Assembly: GCA_012719125.1 (NCBI GenBank)
Contig: JAAYAY010000382.1
Coordinates: forward strand, 1-38,009
Length of the DNA stretch: 38,009 bases
From: Planctomycetaceae bacterium
GTDB lineage: Bacteria > Planctomycetota > Planctomycetia > Pirellulales > Thermoguttaceae
Direction: 5' to 3'
Program-made: the position numbers and the translations under genes
Notes under the pieces: generated by a model
Told to the model about the DNA's origin: nothing
Database searches by the model: none
Seen by the model: the letters and a program-made list of their open reading frames with translations, nothing else
In this document: positions 18,030 through 26,110 of the stretch, piece after piece
Layout: each line of letters opens with the position of its first letter
How positions within the stretch are numbered: position 1 is the first letter of the stretch

Positions 18030-18476
18030 CTAATCGTGCGAGCCGATGTCCCGAGTGAAGGCCTCCTGAATCAGCCGGTCCTCCTCGCGCTCGTGCTCCC
18101 TCAGTTCGGCCCGAAAGGCCGCGAAACGCTCGACCGTCTGCTCCCACCACAAATCCGGCTCGGTTTCCGGATCGGCCGCGCCGGCCAGCATCCGCGATCT
18201 CTTGGTCATCTTGGGATGCTGGACCATCAACGCGTTGGCACGCTCAAACAATCGCGGAGCCTCGTAGAGGGCTTCCGCGAAGTAGCCGCCCGCCTCCTCC
18301 GACTGAAAATGCTTGGTAAGCTGGTGCCCCAACTGACCCAGGAGATCGACGACCTCGTTGATGGGACCCGATCGCTCCGCCAATGCCGAATCGATCTGTT
18401 CCAGAAGACTTGTTAGTTGCCGGTGTTCCTCCCGGATCTTCTGGAACCTATCGAGGTCGGTTGAGTCTGAAGTCAT
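18030..18476 (-). CDS. hemerythrin HHE-domain protein
   Basis: A 148-residue, all-helical cytoplasmic protein with the spacing of a hemerythrin-like four-helix bundle. Candidate di-iron ligands are H18 (EEHRQL), H51 or H56 with E60 (HQLTKHFQSEE), H87 (VQHPKM), and H128 with E132 or D133 (EHEREED). Proteins of this kind bind oxygen, nitric oxide or iron, or act in redox sensing. Which applies here cannot be read from sequence. ATG 18476 is preferred over TTG 18482, which lies only six bases upstream. A promoter-like pair lies at 18537-18565. The gene upstream on the same strand ends at 18601. Confidence 0.8.
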   Translation of the reverse strand: MTSDSTDLDRFQKIREEHRQLTSLLEQIDSALAERSGPINEVVDLLGQLGHQLTKHFQSEEAGGYFAEALYEAPRLFERANALMVQHPKMTKRSRMLAGAADPETEPDLWWEQTVERFAAFRAELREHEREEDRLIQEAFTRDIGSHD

Positions 18477-18536
18477 CGGCAAGTCCTTGCGGGTGGCATT
18501 GATCGATCAGGAAACAGAGCGCCAACAGGCGCAGTC

Positions 18537-18565
18537 AGTATACGCGACCACGACACTCAAGTCAC
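18537..18565 (-). promoter_or_regulatory. possible promoter for the hemerythrin-like gene
   Basis: On the minus strand GTGACT (18565-18560) and TATACT (18542-18537) are separated by 17 bases. The -10 matches five of six consensus bases and the -35 four of six. The start would be about 55 bases before ATG 18476. Confidence 0.4.
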
Positions 18566-18600
18566 CCCGGCACTCTTGTAAGTTCTTTGAAAAATTGGAG

Positions 18601-21222
18601 TTACGGCGTGTCGGCCTCTTCCTGAATCTTGCCCGAAACCCCCGAATCGGCGTCTGGTCCACCGGTTGGAACTGTCGCACGCCGCTGAAGCGGGCGGTCC
18701 ACGACCACCGAATCGATCAACTCAAACACCATCCCATAGATCTTCAACTCCGCCGGTCCCGGCTCCGCGGTCCACATGCCGCCCATGTTCGAGTTGTTCA
18801 TCAGCGAACCGAATCCGATCGCAGTGACCGTGCCGTCGCCGTGTCGAACCTTGGCGGCAACCGGCGCGTCGCCCACCCACATGAACGGTTCGCCACCCTC
18901 GATTTGACACGCCAGTCCCGCCGAGACCCCAGGCCAGTCGGAATCTGCCGTACGCACCATGCCCTGGGCGGGGCTCGCGTGATTGACCGACATTCCAAAC
19001 GGCCAGAGCAGGCTGTTCGCGGTCGTGCCTTGACTGTCGGGTGAGTCGATCACCAGCAGCTTGCCGCCTATCGACACCCAGCCGACGAGCTGAAGGCGGT
19101 AGCCCTCGGGCACCGATTCCGTCGGTGAAATGACGACAAGCACATCTCCAGAAAACGCCTCGACCCCGTCGGCTCGCACCGTGTAATGGCCCAAACGCGG
19201 AATCCACTGCTCCAACAACCCGTAGCCGTTCGGCTCTTTTGTGAATCCTCCTTCCGAAAGCGGAACACGAGACACCGTCCGGTCGATCACCACGCGGACG
19301 AGCGGCCTCTCGCATTCCGGCTGTCCCCCCTGTTGCCAGGCGGCAATCGCGTCGGTCGAAACCAGATAACCGAGCATGGCACAGGAAAACCACACGAGCC
19401 AGGCACCCTGGCTGCGGGGGAAACGAGTTGCACCGAGCCAAACCAGCAGCGCCACAACACCGACGCCTGCAACTCGAAGAAGACCTCGCAATGCCGCCGA
19501 ATCGAACAGGCTGCGGCAGTTCAACCATGAGAGCATATCCAGCATCATTTCGGCCTTGCCCGGCTCAAACGTGCTGAAATTCGAGAAGATCGTCGAGTCG
19601 GTGAAGGCCAGCACACGCCCCTTGCCGTACCGCGTCTCCCAGAGCTGAATATAGGCCCCGTAACGCATCTCCGGTCGGTAGTATGCCTCGGGGAAATAAT
19701 TGTCCATGTTGTAGTCGGCCCCCAGGCTCCACAGCCCGGTGTTCCAGACGGCCGCACGCCCCCAACTCCCTCCCGGATCGATCGAACACGATCCGGCATA
19801 GCGGATATACGGAACGTTGCGCACCGCCGGATGCGGAAAACGCTCCGGCGCCACGTGCTGGACATAGGGGTCGTCCACCGCAAACAAGTTGTCCGGCCGA
19901 AACTTGAATCCCATCGGCACCGCAATCTGATTCAGGCAACTCCCCGTACGCATGAAGTCGGTGTGCTCTCCGACTAACAACAGCCCGCCGCCGCGCTCGA
20001 CGAATCGCAGAATCGCGCCGACTTCGTCCGGCGAGTAGGGCTCGGTCGGAGTCTTGATCACCAGCACGTCGCAATCGGCAAGCCGGGCCGTGTCGATCTT
20101 CTCATCGTCCTGCAATCGCGACACGTCGAAATACTGCTCGCAGTATCGGTAGATCGCCGTGTAGCTGTACGACGGATCGTGGCCGAACGACTCGGTGTCA
20201 TAGGCCCGGTCCGTGGGCTCCCAATCGGAGTGACGTTCCACGAACACCACCCGCCCGCCTCGGGGGCTCCCGACCGGATCGATCACCAGCAGCGTGGTCG
20301 CCAGTCCCACCGCCACAACCGCAGCAGCCGCAGCAACAACTCGTTTCCGCGTCTCCGCCGAGCACAACGGCTGCTCGTCTTCCTCCGGTTCCGCTTCGGC
20401 CTGTTCGCGCCGCACCCACCAGGCCAGGCTCACCACGGCGCCGAGGCCGACGATCGTCAAGACCCAAGGGCTGAAGAATTGGTTCATGACCGTCAGCTTC
20501 AGGTCTTCCGGGGCCCGCATCTCGCGGTGAAGAAACAGGCCGAGAAGCAATCCGAGTCGAACCGGAATCCATATCGCAAAGGCCAAGACGAGCCATCCGA
20601 TCCTGCCCAGCCACCGGCGGAACTCGCGACTGCGATCCTCCCACCCCCACAGGCAGACCAGAACCGCCGCTCCGCCGAATAGTGCCGCCGTCACCGGATC
20701 CAACACCAGCTCCCAAGTCGCGCCGAGACGCTGCGGACCCGACGTCGAGAAGATCGCCACGTTCGTCCCGTCGGCCGATGCGTCGGCGCCGACCAGCTTC
20801 GCCGACATGGCGACAAGCAACGGACCGGGCCAGGGCAGGTCGTGGCAGCGGGCGGTCAACAGCGCGTAGCCCCGCAGTGCGAGCGCCTGGCCGCCGAGGA
20901 CTAGAGCAGAACGTACCATCCCCCAGCCCGCCGCAATAATCCACTGTGAGACGTTCCCGAGCGCCAGCGGCGTCAATCCCAGAACAAGAAGGAGCGGGAC
21001 AGCCCGATAGGGCCACGACACGATCCACAGGGCGGGCAAGGCCGCCGCGATCGCCAGCAAGGCGTTGACGCGGCAAGGAATCCGCCGCGGGCGCTCCGCC
21101 GACAACGCAATCCCGGCAAGCAGCAAGACCGACCAAAGCCAACCACTAGCGCCGCTGTAGTAGCCCAACCCCCACATCCAGGAAGCCCCGAGCAGGGCCA
21201 CGGCGATCCAGATTCGCATCAT
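18601..21222 (-). CDS. large membrane protein: exosortase-like core plus two amidotransferase-like domains
   Basis: An 873-residue protein. The first 320 residues hold about eight membrane helices, with a loop ending in ATWELVLDP and a later WIPVRLGLLLGLFLHR. The order resembles the exosortase/archaeosortase membrane fold, but the catalytic cysteine is absent. Residues about 325-580 are a soluble alpha/beta domain like DUF4350 or class I glutamine amidotransferase-like proteins (DVLVIKTPTEPYSPDEV, FVERGGGLLLVGEHTDF). Two helices (about 585-630) lead to a second, similar domain to the end (LVVISPTESVPEGYRLQL). ATG 21222 has AGGAGGT upstream. Its ATGA overlaps the stop of the preceding gene, so the two are translationally coupled. 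Function unknown; the fold assignments are inference. Confidence 0.8.
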   Translation of the reverse strand: MMRIWIAVALLGASWMWGLGYYSGASGWLWSVLLLAGIALSAERPRRIPCRVNALLAIAAALPALWIVSWPYRAVPLLLVLGLTPLALGNVSQWIIAAGWGMVRSALVLGGQALALRGYALLTARCHDLPWPGPLLVAMSAKLVGADASADGTNVAIFSTSGPQRLGATWELVLDPVTAALFGGAAVLVCLWGWEDRSREFRRWLGRIGWLVLAFAIWIPVRLGLLLGLFLHREMRAPEDLKLTVMNQFFSPWVLTIVGLGAVVSLAWWVRREQAEAEPEEDEQPLCSAETRKRVVAAAAAVVAVGLATTLLVIDPVGSPRGGRVVFVERHSDWEPTDRAYDTESFGHDPSYSYTAIYRYCEQYFDVSRLQDDEKIDTARLADCDVLVIKTPTEPYSPDEVGAILRFVERGGGLLLVGEHTDFMRTGSCLNQIAVPMGFKFRPDNLFAVDDPYVQHVAPERFPHPAVRNVPYIRYAGSCSIDPGGSWGRAAVWNTGLWSLGADYNMDNYFPEAYYRPEMRYGAYIQLWETRYGKGRVLAFTDSTIFSNFSTFEPGKAEMMLDMLSWLNCRSLFDSAALRGLLRVAGVGVVALLVWLGATRFPRSQGAWLVWFSCAMLGYLVSTDAIAAWQQGGQPECERPLVRVVIDRTVSRVPLSEGGFTKEPNGYGLLEQWIPRLGHYTVRADGVEAFSGDVLVVISPTESVPEGYRLQLVGWVSIGGKLLVIDSPDSQGTTANSLLWPFGMSVNHASPAQGMVRTADSDWPGVSAGLACQIEGGEPFMWVGDAPVAAKVRHGDGTVTAIGFGSLMNNSNMGGMWTAEPGPAELKIYGMVFELIDSVVVDRPLQRRATVPTGGPDADSGVSGKIQEEADTP

Positions 21223-23888
21223 GGCTGCACCTCCTCGCCGTCCGCCTGTGCGGTGCCCGGCTTTGCCCCCCAGCGACCCCAGTCGAAAGGCGGCGGCTGC
21301 CAGGGTTCCCGCCCCGGCAACTGCCCAATCAGCCACCGCCAGAATTGAGCGTTCAAGTGATCGTCGGCAAGAGACCCGCCGTCCTGGTTCTCCAGCGTCT
21401 TGTTCATCGCAAAACCGGTGTCGCCGATCAGCACGGCTACCCCTTTCCCGGCATCCGATCGGGCAACCACCGGGGCCGGAACCACTCGCCCCGGCACTTC
21501 CGCCGAGACGACCGATTGCGGCCGGTATTCCCGTTCAACTCCACTCAGCGGCCAGGCACTGTGAAACAGAACCGGCGCAAGCGAACTCTGATCGTCGGGA
21601 TAGGGGCGGTAAACGCACCCCAGCGGAACCGCGTCGCCTCGGCCCGAACCGGGCCGATGATAGACCAACGGAACGCCGAGGCCAAACTGGTTCATCACCT
21701 GGTTGGTCTTGCGCCCCTCCGGCGCGCCCGCCATGGCAATCAGGGCGCCCCCGTCTTCGACAAACCGCTTGATTCGCCTTCGTTCGAGCAAGGTGAATTG
21801 GCGAACCGGCGCAATCGACACCACCACGCTCGCTCGGCTCAACTGCTCAGAAGATAGATCATCCGCCGCCAGGACCAGGAAACCGTTGCGCATCAGAGTC
21901 AGCGCCAAACCGTCGATGCCGTTGGCGTTCCACGGCGTTTCGGCGTAGGCCTCCAAGTGGGATGCATCCAGATACGCCAGATTGTTCGGCGTGCGGCCTC
22001 GCCCGTCCGGCAGGACCTCCCATGAGCGACAACTCCATTCCGTCGACAACCAGGTCGCCAGGAGCAAAGCCACCACCAACGCCGCCAACACTTCCCCGCG
22101 TTCCACCCGTGCCAACAGGACCACCATGGCGCCGGCAAGCACGATCGCGATCAGTTGACGCCACCAAGCCTGGGGCGAACCGCCATGCCGAGCCAGGTAG
22201 GCCAACAGGCGGCCCGTGAACCGATAGGCCCGCACGTTTCCCTGATTGGTCAAGCACCCGTTGTCGCCCAGCACAATCACTCGACCCGATCCCACCCGCC
22301 GTTCCGCGGCCAGAACCAGGTCTCCCAAACGCTCTCGCGGTTCCCAACGTGCCCTTCCGGTCAGAAAGAAATCGCTCCCCGGGTCGCTCCATCCCCAACG
22401 CCCCACCAGAATCGGCGACGCCCGCCAGGGCAACTGAACCGATGCCGCTGCCGTCATGCCGAACCTGTCTCGTTCGTCGCCTAGCCCGATCGCCGCCGGA
22501 TGGGCCGCACGTAGCATCCCGTGACGCCACGCCTCGTTCTGACTCACGGCCGTGTCGAAACGCACCGGCATCCCCAGCGGTTCCAACACCTCGTTGTACG
22601 AACTGGCCGAATTCGAATCCTGCAGCCGGGGTCCCGCCGCAACCAACAAGGAACCGCCTCGCCGCACGTACTCCTGAACACGCAACAGCACCTCGTCCGG
22701 CCAAGCCTGATTGGGATGGATCAGAATCAGCACGTCGGCGCCCGAAAGATCCTCTTGGCTCAAGTCTGACGACCGCTGGAACCGCCCGCCCAGACTCTCC
22801 ACAAAAACCGGCAACATGCCAAAACGGCCCGACGAATCGGCGCCGTAACGATCGTGCACGGGAACGTCCCAGTCAAGGTAACCTCGATCGTAGGCCAGCA
22901 CGGTCTTGTCGCTCAGATCGCTCTTGCCCAGCGAGAGCACGCACACCAGGGGCAACATCGCAGCCACAGCCACCGGAGCCCAGGGGCGCCAATCGAAGGT
23001 GCCGGCGTCCTGCTTGCCCTCGGCAGCAGGCGTCTCGGCGCGATACTTCGCCAGGCCAAGCATGGCACTGGCAACGCCCAGGTGCCACACCACCGCAAGC
23101 ACGGGCAGATTCCAGGGCAACAGAGTCCTCGCGGCATCGCCCCAGGCCCAGTCGGGCGGCACATAGGGCTCGGGGGGCGGCGCCGGGGGCGCCGGGGGCA
23201 ACACGCTCGCCAGATCAACGGCCAACGAAAGGAACAAGAGGTATACCGCCTGCCCGATCGCAATCGCCGACCCGGTCAGCAGCACAGCCCGCACTCGCGG
23301 CCGTTCCAGTTCCAAGGCCCAACCGGCGACCAGCGCGGTCATGAGCACGAGATGGTCGAGCCCGGCAAAGGTCGCACCGACCGACACCGGGTGCCCCCAG
23401 AAGACCGAAGCCACCTGCCCGAGCGCGCTGCCGATCGCTTCGGAAACATGCCAAACGAGCGGGATCGAGGTCAGAGCGAACCGGTACAGAACGAACACAG
23501 CCAGTGCCCGAGCTGCTACACGGAGAATACGCTGGTCAAGGTGGTTTCGATCGAGAGTCGAAAGGACGGCCGCGAAAATGGCGAGCCCGGCCAGGCGAAC
23601 AACCTCATTCATCGAGGCAGTCGCCAGCACTGCCACAGCCAGCCCTGCTCCAAACACGGCCCACGGCCGGAAACCGGCCTCCCTCTTGGGGTGCAACGCT
23701 GCCACGATCACCGCCAGACAGCACCAGACCAGCCCACCGGCCAGCGGCCGGGCCAACATGCCGCACCCACCCGAGAAGATCCAGGCAGCCGCCAGGAATG
23801 CCAGCACCGCAATGAGGGCAGAGCGGGAAACAACGTCGTCGGGCACTCGACGCGTCACAGAGGATAGTTCGCTGGAGGGGGGCGTCAT
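21219..23888 (-). CDS. large membrane protein paralogous in layout to its downstream partner
   Basis: An 889-residue protein. About ten membrane helices occupy the first 330 residues, including FWGHPVSVGATFAGLDHLVLM, which resembles the exosortase substrate loop but has Asp where cysteine is expected. A Pro-rich linker and another helix precede a soluble alpha/beta domain (about 345-580; DVLILIHPNQAWPDEVLL, YVRRGGSLLVAAG). Two helices (about 590-640) follow, then a second such domain (SVVVSIAPVRQFTLLERRRI, FVEDGGALIAMAG). I chose ATG 23888 because the frame upstream to 24164 translates the repeat array at 24031-24156. No clear ribosome site is visible. Its last four bases overlap the next gene. 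The pair probably forms one membrane complex. Confidence 0.8.
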   Translation of the reverse strand: MTPPSSELSSVTRRVPDDVVSRSALIAVLAFLAAAWIFSGGCGMLARPLAGGLVWCCLAVIVAALHPKREAGFRPWAVFGAGLAVAVLATASMNEVVRLAGLAIFAAVLSTLDRNHLDQRILRVAARALAVFVLYRFALTSIPLVWHVSEAIGSALGQVASVFWGHPVSVGATFAGLDHLVLMTALVAGWALELERPRVRAVLLTGSAIAIGQAVYLLFLSLAVDLASVLPPAPPAPPPEPYVPPDWAWGDAARTLLPWNLPVLAVVWHLGVASAMLGLAKYRAETPAAEGKQDAGTFDWRPWAPVAVAAMLPLVCVLSLGKSDLSDKTVLAYDRGYLDWDVPVHDRYGADSSGRFGMLPVFVESLGGRFQRSSDLSQEDLSGADVLILIHPNQAWPDEVLLRVQEYVRRGGSLLVAAGPRLQDSNSASSYNEVLEPLGMPVRFDTAVSQNEAWRHGMLRAAHPAAIGLGDERDRFGMTAAASVQLPWRASPILVGRWGWSDPGSDFFLTGRARWEPRERLGDLVLAAERRVGSGRVIVLGDNGCLTNQGNVRAYRFTGRLLAYLARHGGSPQAWWRQLIAIVLAGAMVVLLARVERGEVLAALVVALLLATWLSTEWSCRSWEVLPDGRGRTPNNLAYLDASHLEAYAETPWNANGIDGLALTLMRNGFLVLAADDLSSEQLSRASVVVSIAPVRQFTLLERRRIKRFVEDGGALIAMAGAPEGRKTNQVMNQFGLGVPLVYHRPGSGRGDAVPLGCVYRPYPDDQSSLAPVLFHSAWPLSGVEREYRPQSVVSAEVPGRVVPAPVVARSDAGKGVAVLIGDTGFAMNKTLENQDGGSLADDHLNAQFWRWLIGQLPGREPWQPPPFDWGRWGAKPGTAQADGEEVQP

Positions 23889-24030
23889 GGGGCAAGTGGC
23901 AAGGATGGTACGCCGCCAGCTAAATCCGTGGAAGTCTAACCGAAGGTGCGCGGCCGGCAGCGCTAATCTGCCAGTATGCTTGGAGCCCGAAGACGGGTCA
24001 AATCCCCCGACGCTTCCGGCAGGCAAACGG

Positions 24031-24096
24031 CAAAGTAGCAGCCACGCTCCGCCGGGCCGTCCGCAAAGTAGCAGGCACGCTCCGCCGTGCCGTCCG
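24031..24096. repeat. two tandem copies of a 33-base palindromic repeat
   Basis: Copies 24031-24063 and 24064-24096 differ at two positions. The second forms a perfect six-pair hairpin, GGCACG (24074-24079) with CGTGCC (24086-24091), around loop CTCCGC. In the first copy both differences break pairs. The same loop and inner stem recur at 36359-36378. The spacer 23889-24227 holds this array, an inverted relative at 24136-24156 and no gene. A separate inverted pair, AGAACTGCC (24098-24106) and GGCAGTTCT (24175-24183), brackets the inverted copy. Confidence 0.8.
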
Positions 24097-24135
24097 CAGA
24101 ACTGCCGAAAATCCCGATTTCCCGCAAACGGCGCT

Positions 24136-24156
24136 CGGAGTGTGCCTGCTGCTTTT
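24136..24156 (-). repeat. inverted, degenerate copy of the same repeat
   Basis: Read on the minus strand, this begins AAAAGCAGCAGGCACACTCC, matching the AAAGTAGCAGGCACGCTCC portion of the tandem copies with two mismatches. Its hairpin is imperfect. Its opposite orientation makes the whole 24031-24156 region roughly palindromic. Confidence 0.6.
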
Positions 24157-24227
24157 CTTGCCACAAGCGGACTTGGCAGTTCTCCTGGCGCTTCCCGGCT
24201 ATGCCAGGGGGGGAAAGACGCCGGCCC

Positions 24228-24443
24228 TCAATTCGAGATCAGGTTTCTCAAGAGCGACGTGTAGCCGGCAAAGAACTCCGTGCAGAAGAGCCCCACGATC
24301 GTGCCGATGGTTGCCACGCTCAGCACCCACAAGAAGACCGTCACCGGAAAAAGATCGGGGAATTCGGCCAGTATTCTCGCCGATTTGTGCGGCTCCAAAA
24401 CCGGCGTATCGCCTTCGGGAGAGGTTTCGCTGATGGGCTGCAT
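24228..24443 (-). CDS. small single-pass membrane protein, hypothetical
   Basis: A 71-residue protein with a polar N-terminus (about 1-30) and a long hydrophobic segment at about 32-60 (FPVTVFLWVLSVATIGTIVG). ATG 24443 has GAGGA a short distance upstream. No motif identifies a function. A clean ribosome site, a membrane-like helix flanked by charged residues and the absence of a competing ORF support it as real. It lies between the frameshifted hydrolase gene and the repeat array upstream of the large membrane pair. Confidence 0.55.
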   Translation of the reverse strand: MQPISETSPEGDTPVLEPHKSARILAEFPDLFPVTVFLWVLSVATIGTIVGLFCTEFFAGYTSLLRNLISN

Positions 24444-24560
24444 TTTCTCGTCCTCACCAGTTTGTATTCAACTGCATTATTCTATACAGCACCGCCGGCG
24501 GCGCAAAGCCACTCTGAATCCGGGCAGAAGCAAAGTCCCGCCACCACCACCTCTTTCGCC

Positions 24561-26067
24561 TCAAGACGCTCCAGACTGCACCACCGAGCGGTCGGTGACA
24601 ATTAGGGGACAATCGCTCAAGGGCACACCCGCGATCTCCCACCCCCCCTGCGCCGCCCTGTCTGCGGCAGCCCGTAGACCGTTGCCGTGAGGGGATCGAT
24701 CAATACGGGCCTTTCGAGCACCGCGCCCGGCGTATCGAGAATCACCAAGTCCACGGTCCGCGCAGGCGTTTCCTCTCGAAGATCGCCCGGCAGCCAATAG
24801 GCGTGCAGCGGCCGATCGCCACGCGTGAATGCGGCTCTCAACAACGCCGACTGATCCAACGGCCTCTCGTCGCCCCCCGAGATCTCCAGCGGTCGATCTG
24901 CCCACTCCGTCTCCGCATCAAACAGTGCACACAGGCACTGATAGGCGAAATAGGCCGGCTTGGGGGTGTAGTCGCTACGTCGGATCAGCCCCTTCGAATT
25001 CAATCGCCCGTCCGGCGTACCGTCTTCGTTGGGATAGAGCATGTCGACCGTGTGAAAATACGAAGTCATGTCGACGCGCAGCCGCAGATCGTTAAGCGTG
25101 CGCCGCACCACCCAGCGGGCTTGCCGGGCTTCGTTCCACGGGTAGTTGGCCAACGCACCCGCACCCGCCGTTTGCGAAGGGCAACCGCTTTACCCTGCCA
25201 CAGCGGCAGATTCAGCTTGTGCTGAGCCAACACCTCGCGGCAACCGGCTACCCCCGCTTCGTACTTGTCCTCAGGGATCGCGCGATACCAGTGATACGAG
25301 ACGATGTCGACCAACTCCCCGAGCCCCAGGCCAAAACACCCCTTGAAGTACGCCGGACTCCACACGGCCGGTCCGATGATCTTCGCCTCGGACACGGCCT
25401 GCCGGATCACCGGAGCCGTCATTCGCACGAACTTGACATACTCCGCGGGGTCGGCCTCATGCGGTTTCCAGAAGTTCCGATGGTTCGGTTCGTTCCAGAT
25501 CTCCCAGTGCTCGACCCGATCGCGGAAATGCTCGGCCAGCGCTCCCACGAAACGCAGCCAGGCCTGCCTCGCCTCCTGGTTCCAGAGCGGCACCCAGCCC
25601 ACGGCAAACTGGTTGGTCGCCTCGGGCGTGTACAACTGGTTGCCGTATCCCAGGTTGAACCAGGGTTGAATTCCCATGCCGAGCAGGCGATCGACAATCC
25701 CGTCGAGCCAGGCAAAGTCGTACTTCCCTTTGCTCGGCTCGCATCGGCACCAACCCGTCTGCATCCGGGCCCACTTGGCCCCCAACTCGGCCAGATAGGG
25801 ATAAGTCGGCTCGGGCTCGAACATCTTGCGATCCAGCGTCTCGAAACCGACGCCCAGCGGCGAGCCGCCGATCGACTTCGATGCCCGCGGCCGGACCTTC
25901 CCGAGAACCTCCAGCCCAAGCGAAGCATCCCCCCAGGCAGATCCCGACAGCCAACCGGCCCCCGCGGCCATGGCAAGCGAACCACTCAGAAACGACCGTC
26001 GCGAGAGGCCGCTCGTGTTGATACTCTTCTCGGTGACGTCGATCATTCGGCCTTGCTCTGGTACCAT
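24561..26067 (-). pseudogene. exported clan GH-A glycoside hydrolase, two frameshifts
   Basis: The N-terminal frame (26067 to 25066) has a Tat-type signal (LSRRSFLSG), then a TIM-barrel hydrolase with the acid/base motif EIWNEPNHRNFW and SYHWYR, resembling GH39/GH5-like enzymes. After LPLWQG the frame breaks. One missing base between 25191 and 25192 (a G on the coding strand) would restore GES, placing the expected nucleophile glutamate exactly at the break, followed by GCPSQTAGAGALANYPW. The barrel end continues in the second frame (SKGLIRRSDYTPKPAYFAYQ). A second break lies at the seven-base homopolymer 24642-24648. One added base there joins GGWEIAGVPLSDCPLIVTD, which ends at 24561. Both are single-base deletions, so sequencing error is as likely as decay. 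ATG 26067 has GGAG upstream. Confidence 0.8.
24617..25153 (-). CDS. C-terminal fragment of the frameshifted glycoside hydrolase
   Basis: This open frame encodes 178 residues from MANYPWNEARQ to the stop at 24617. Its first 60 residues (WVVRRTLNDLRLRVDMTSYF, DYTPKPAYFAYQ) clearly continue the TIM barrel of the larger gene. The last dozen residues (RRRGGGRSRVCP) are an artefact of the homopolymer frameshift. It lacks an own ribosome site and should be read as part of the broken gene. Confidence 0.5.
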   Translation of the reverse strand: MANYPWNEARQARWVVRRTLNDLRLRVDMTSYFHTVDMLYPNEDGTPDGRLNSKGLIRRSDYTPKPAYFAYQCLCALFDAETEWADRPLEISGGDERPLDQSALLRAAFTRGDRPLHAYWLPGDLREETPARTVDLVILDTPGAVLERPVLIDPLTATVYGLPQTGRRRGGGRSRVCP

Positions 26068-26110
26068 GGCTCGGTTCTCCGTAGTCTGTGGTGCGGATTC
26101 AAACTGCCTG

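Noticed and set aside
24031-24096. Possible CRISPR array
   Set aside because: Two directly abutting copies with no spacers between them, and each copy is a hairpin repeat seen elsewhere singly.
23889-24164. Longer start for the upstream large membrane protein
   Set aside because: The extension is simply a translation of the tandem repeat region (CLLLCGRPGGAWLLLCRLP).
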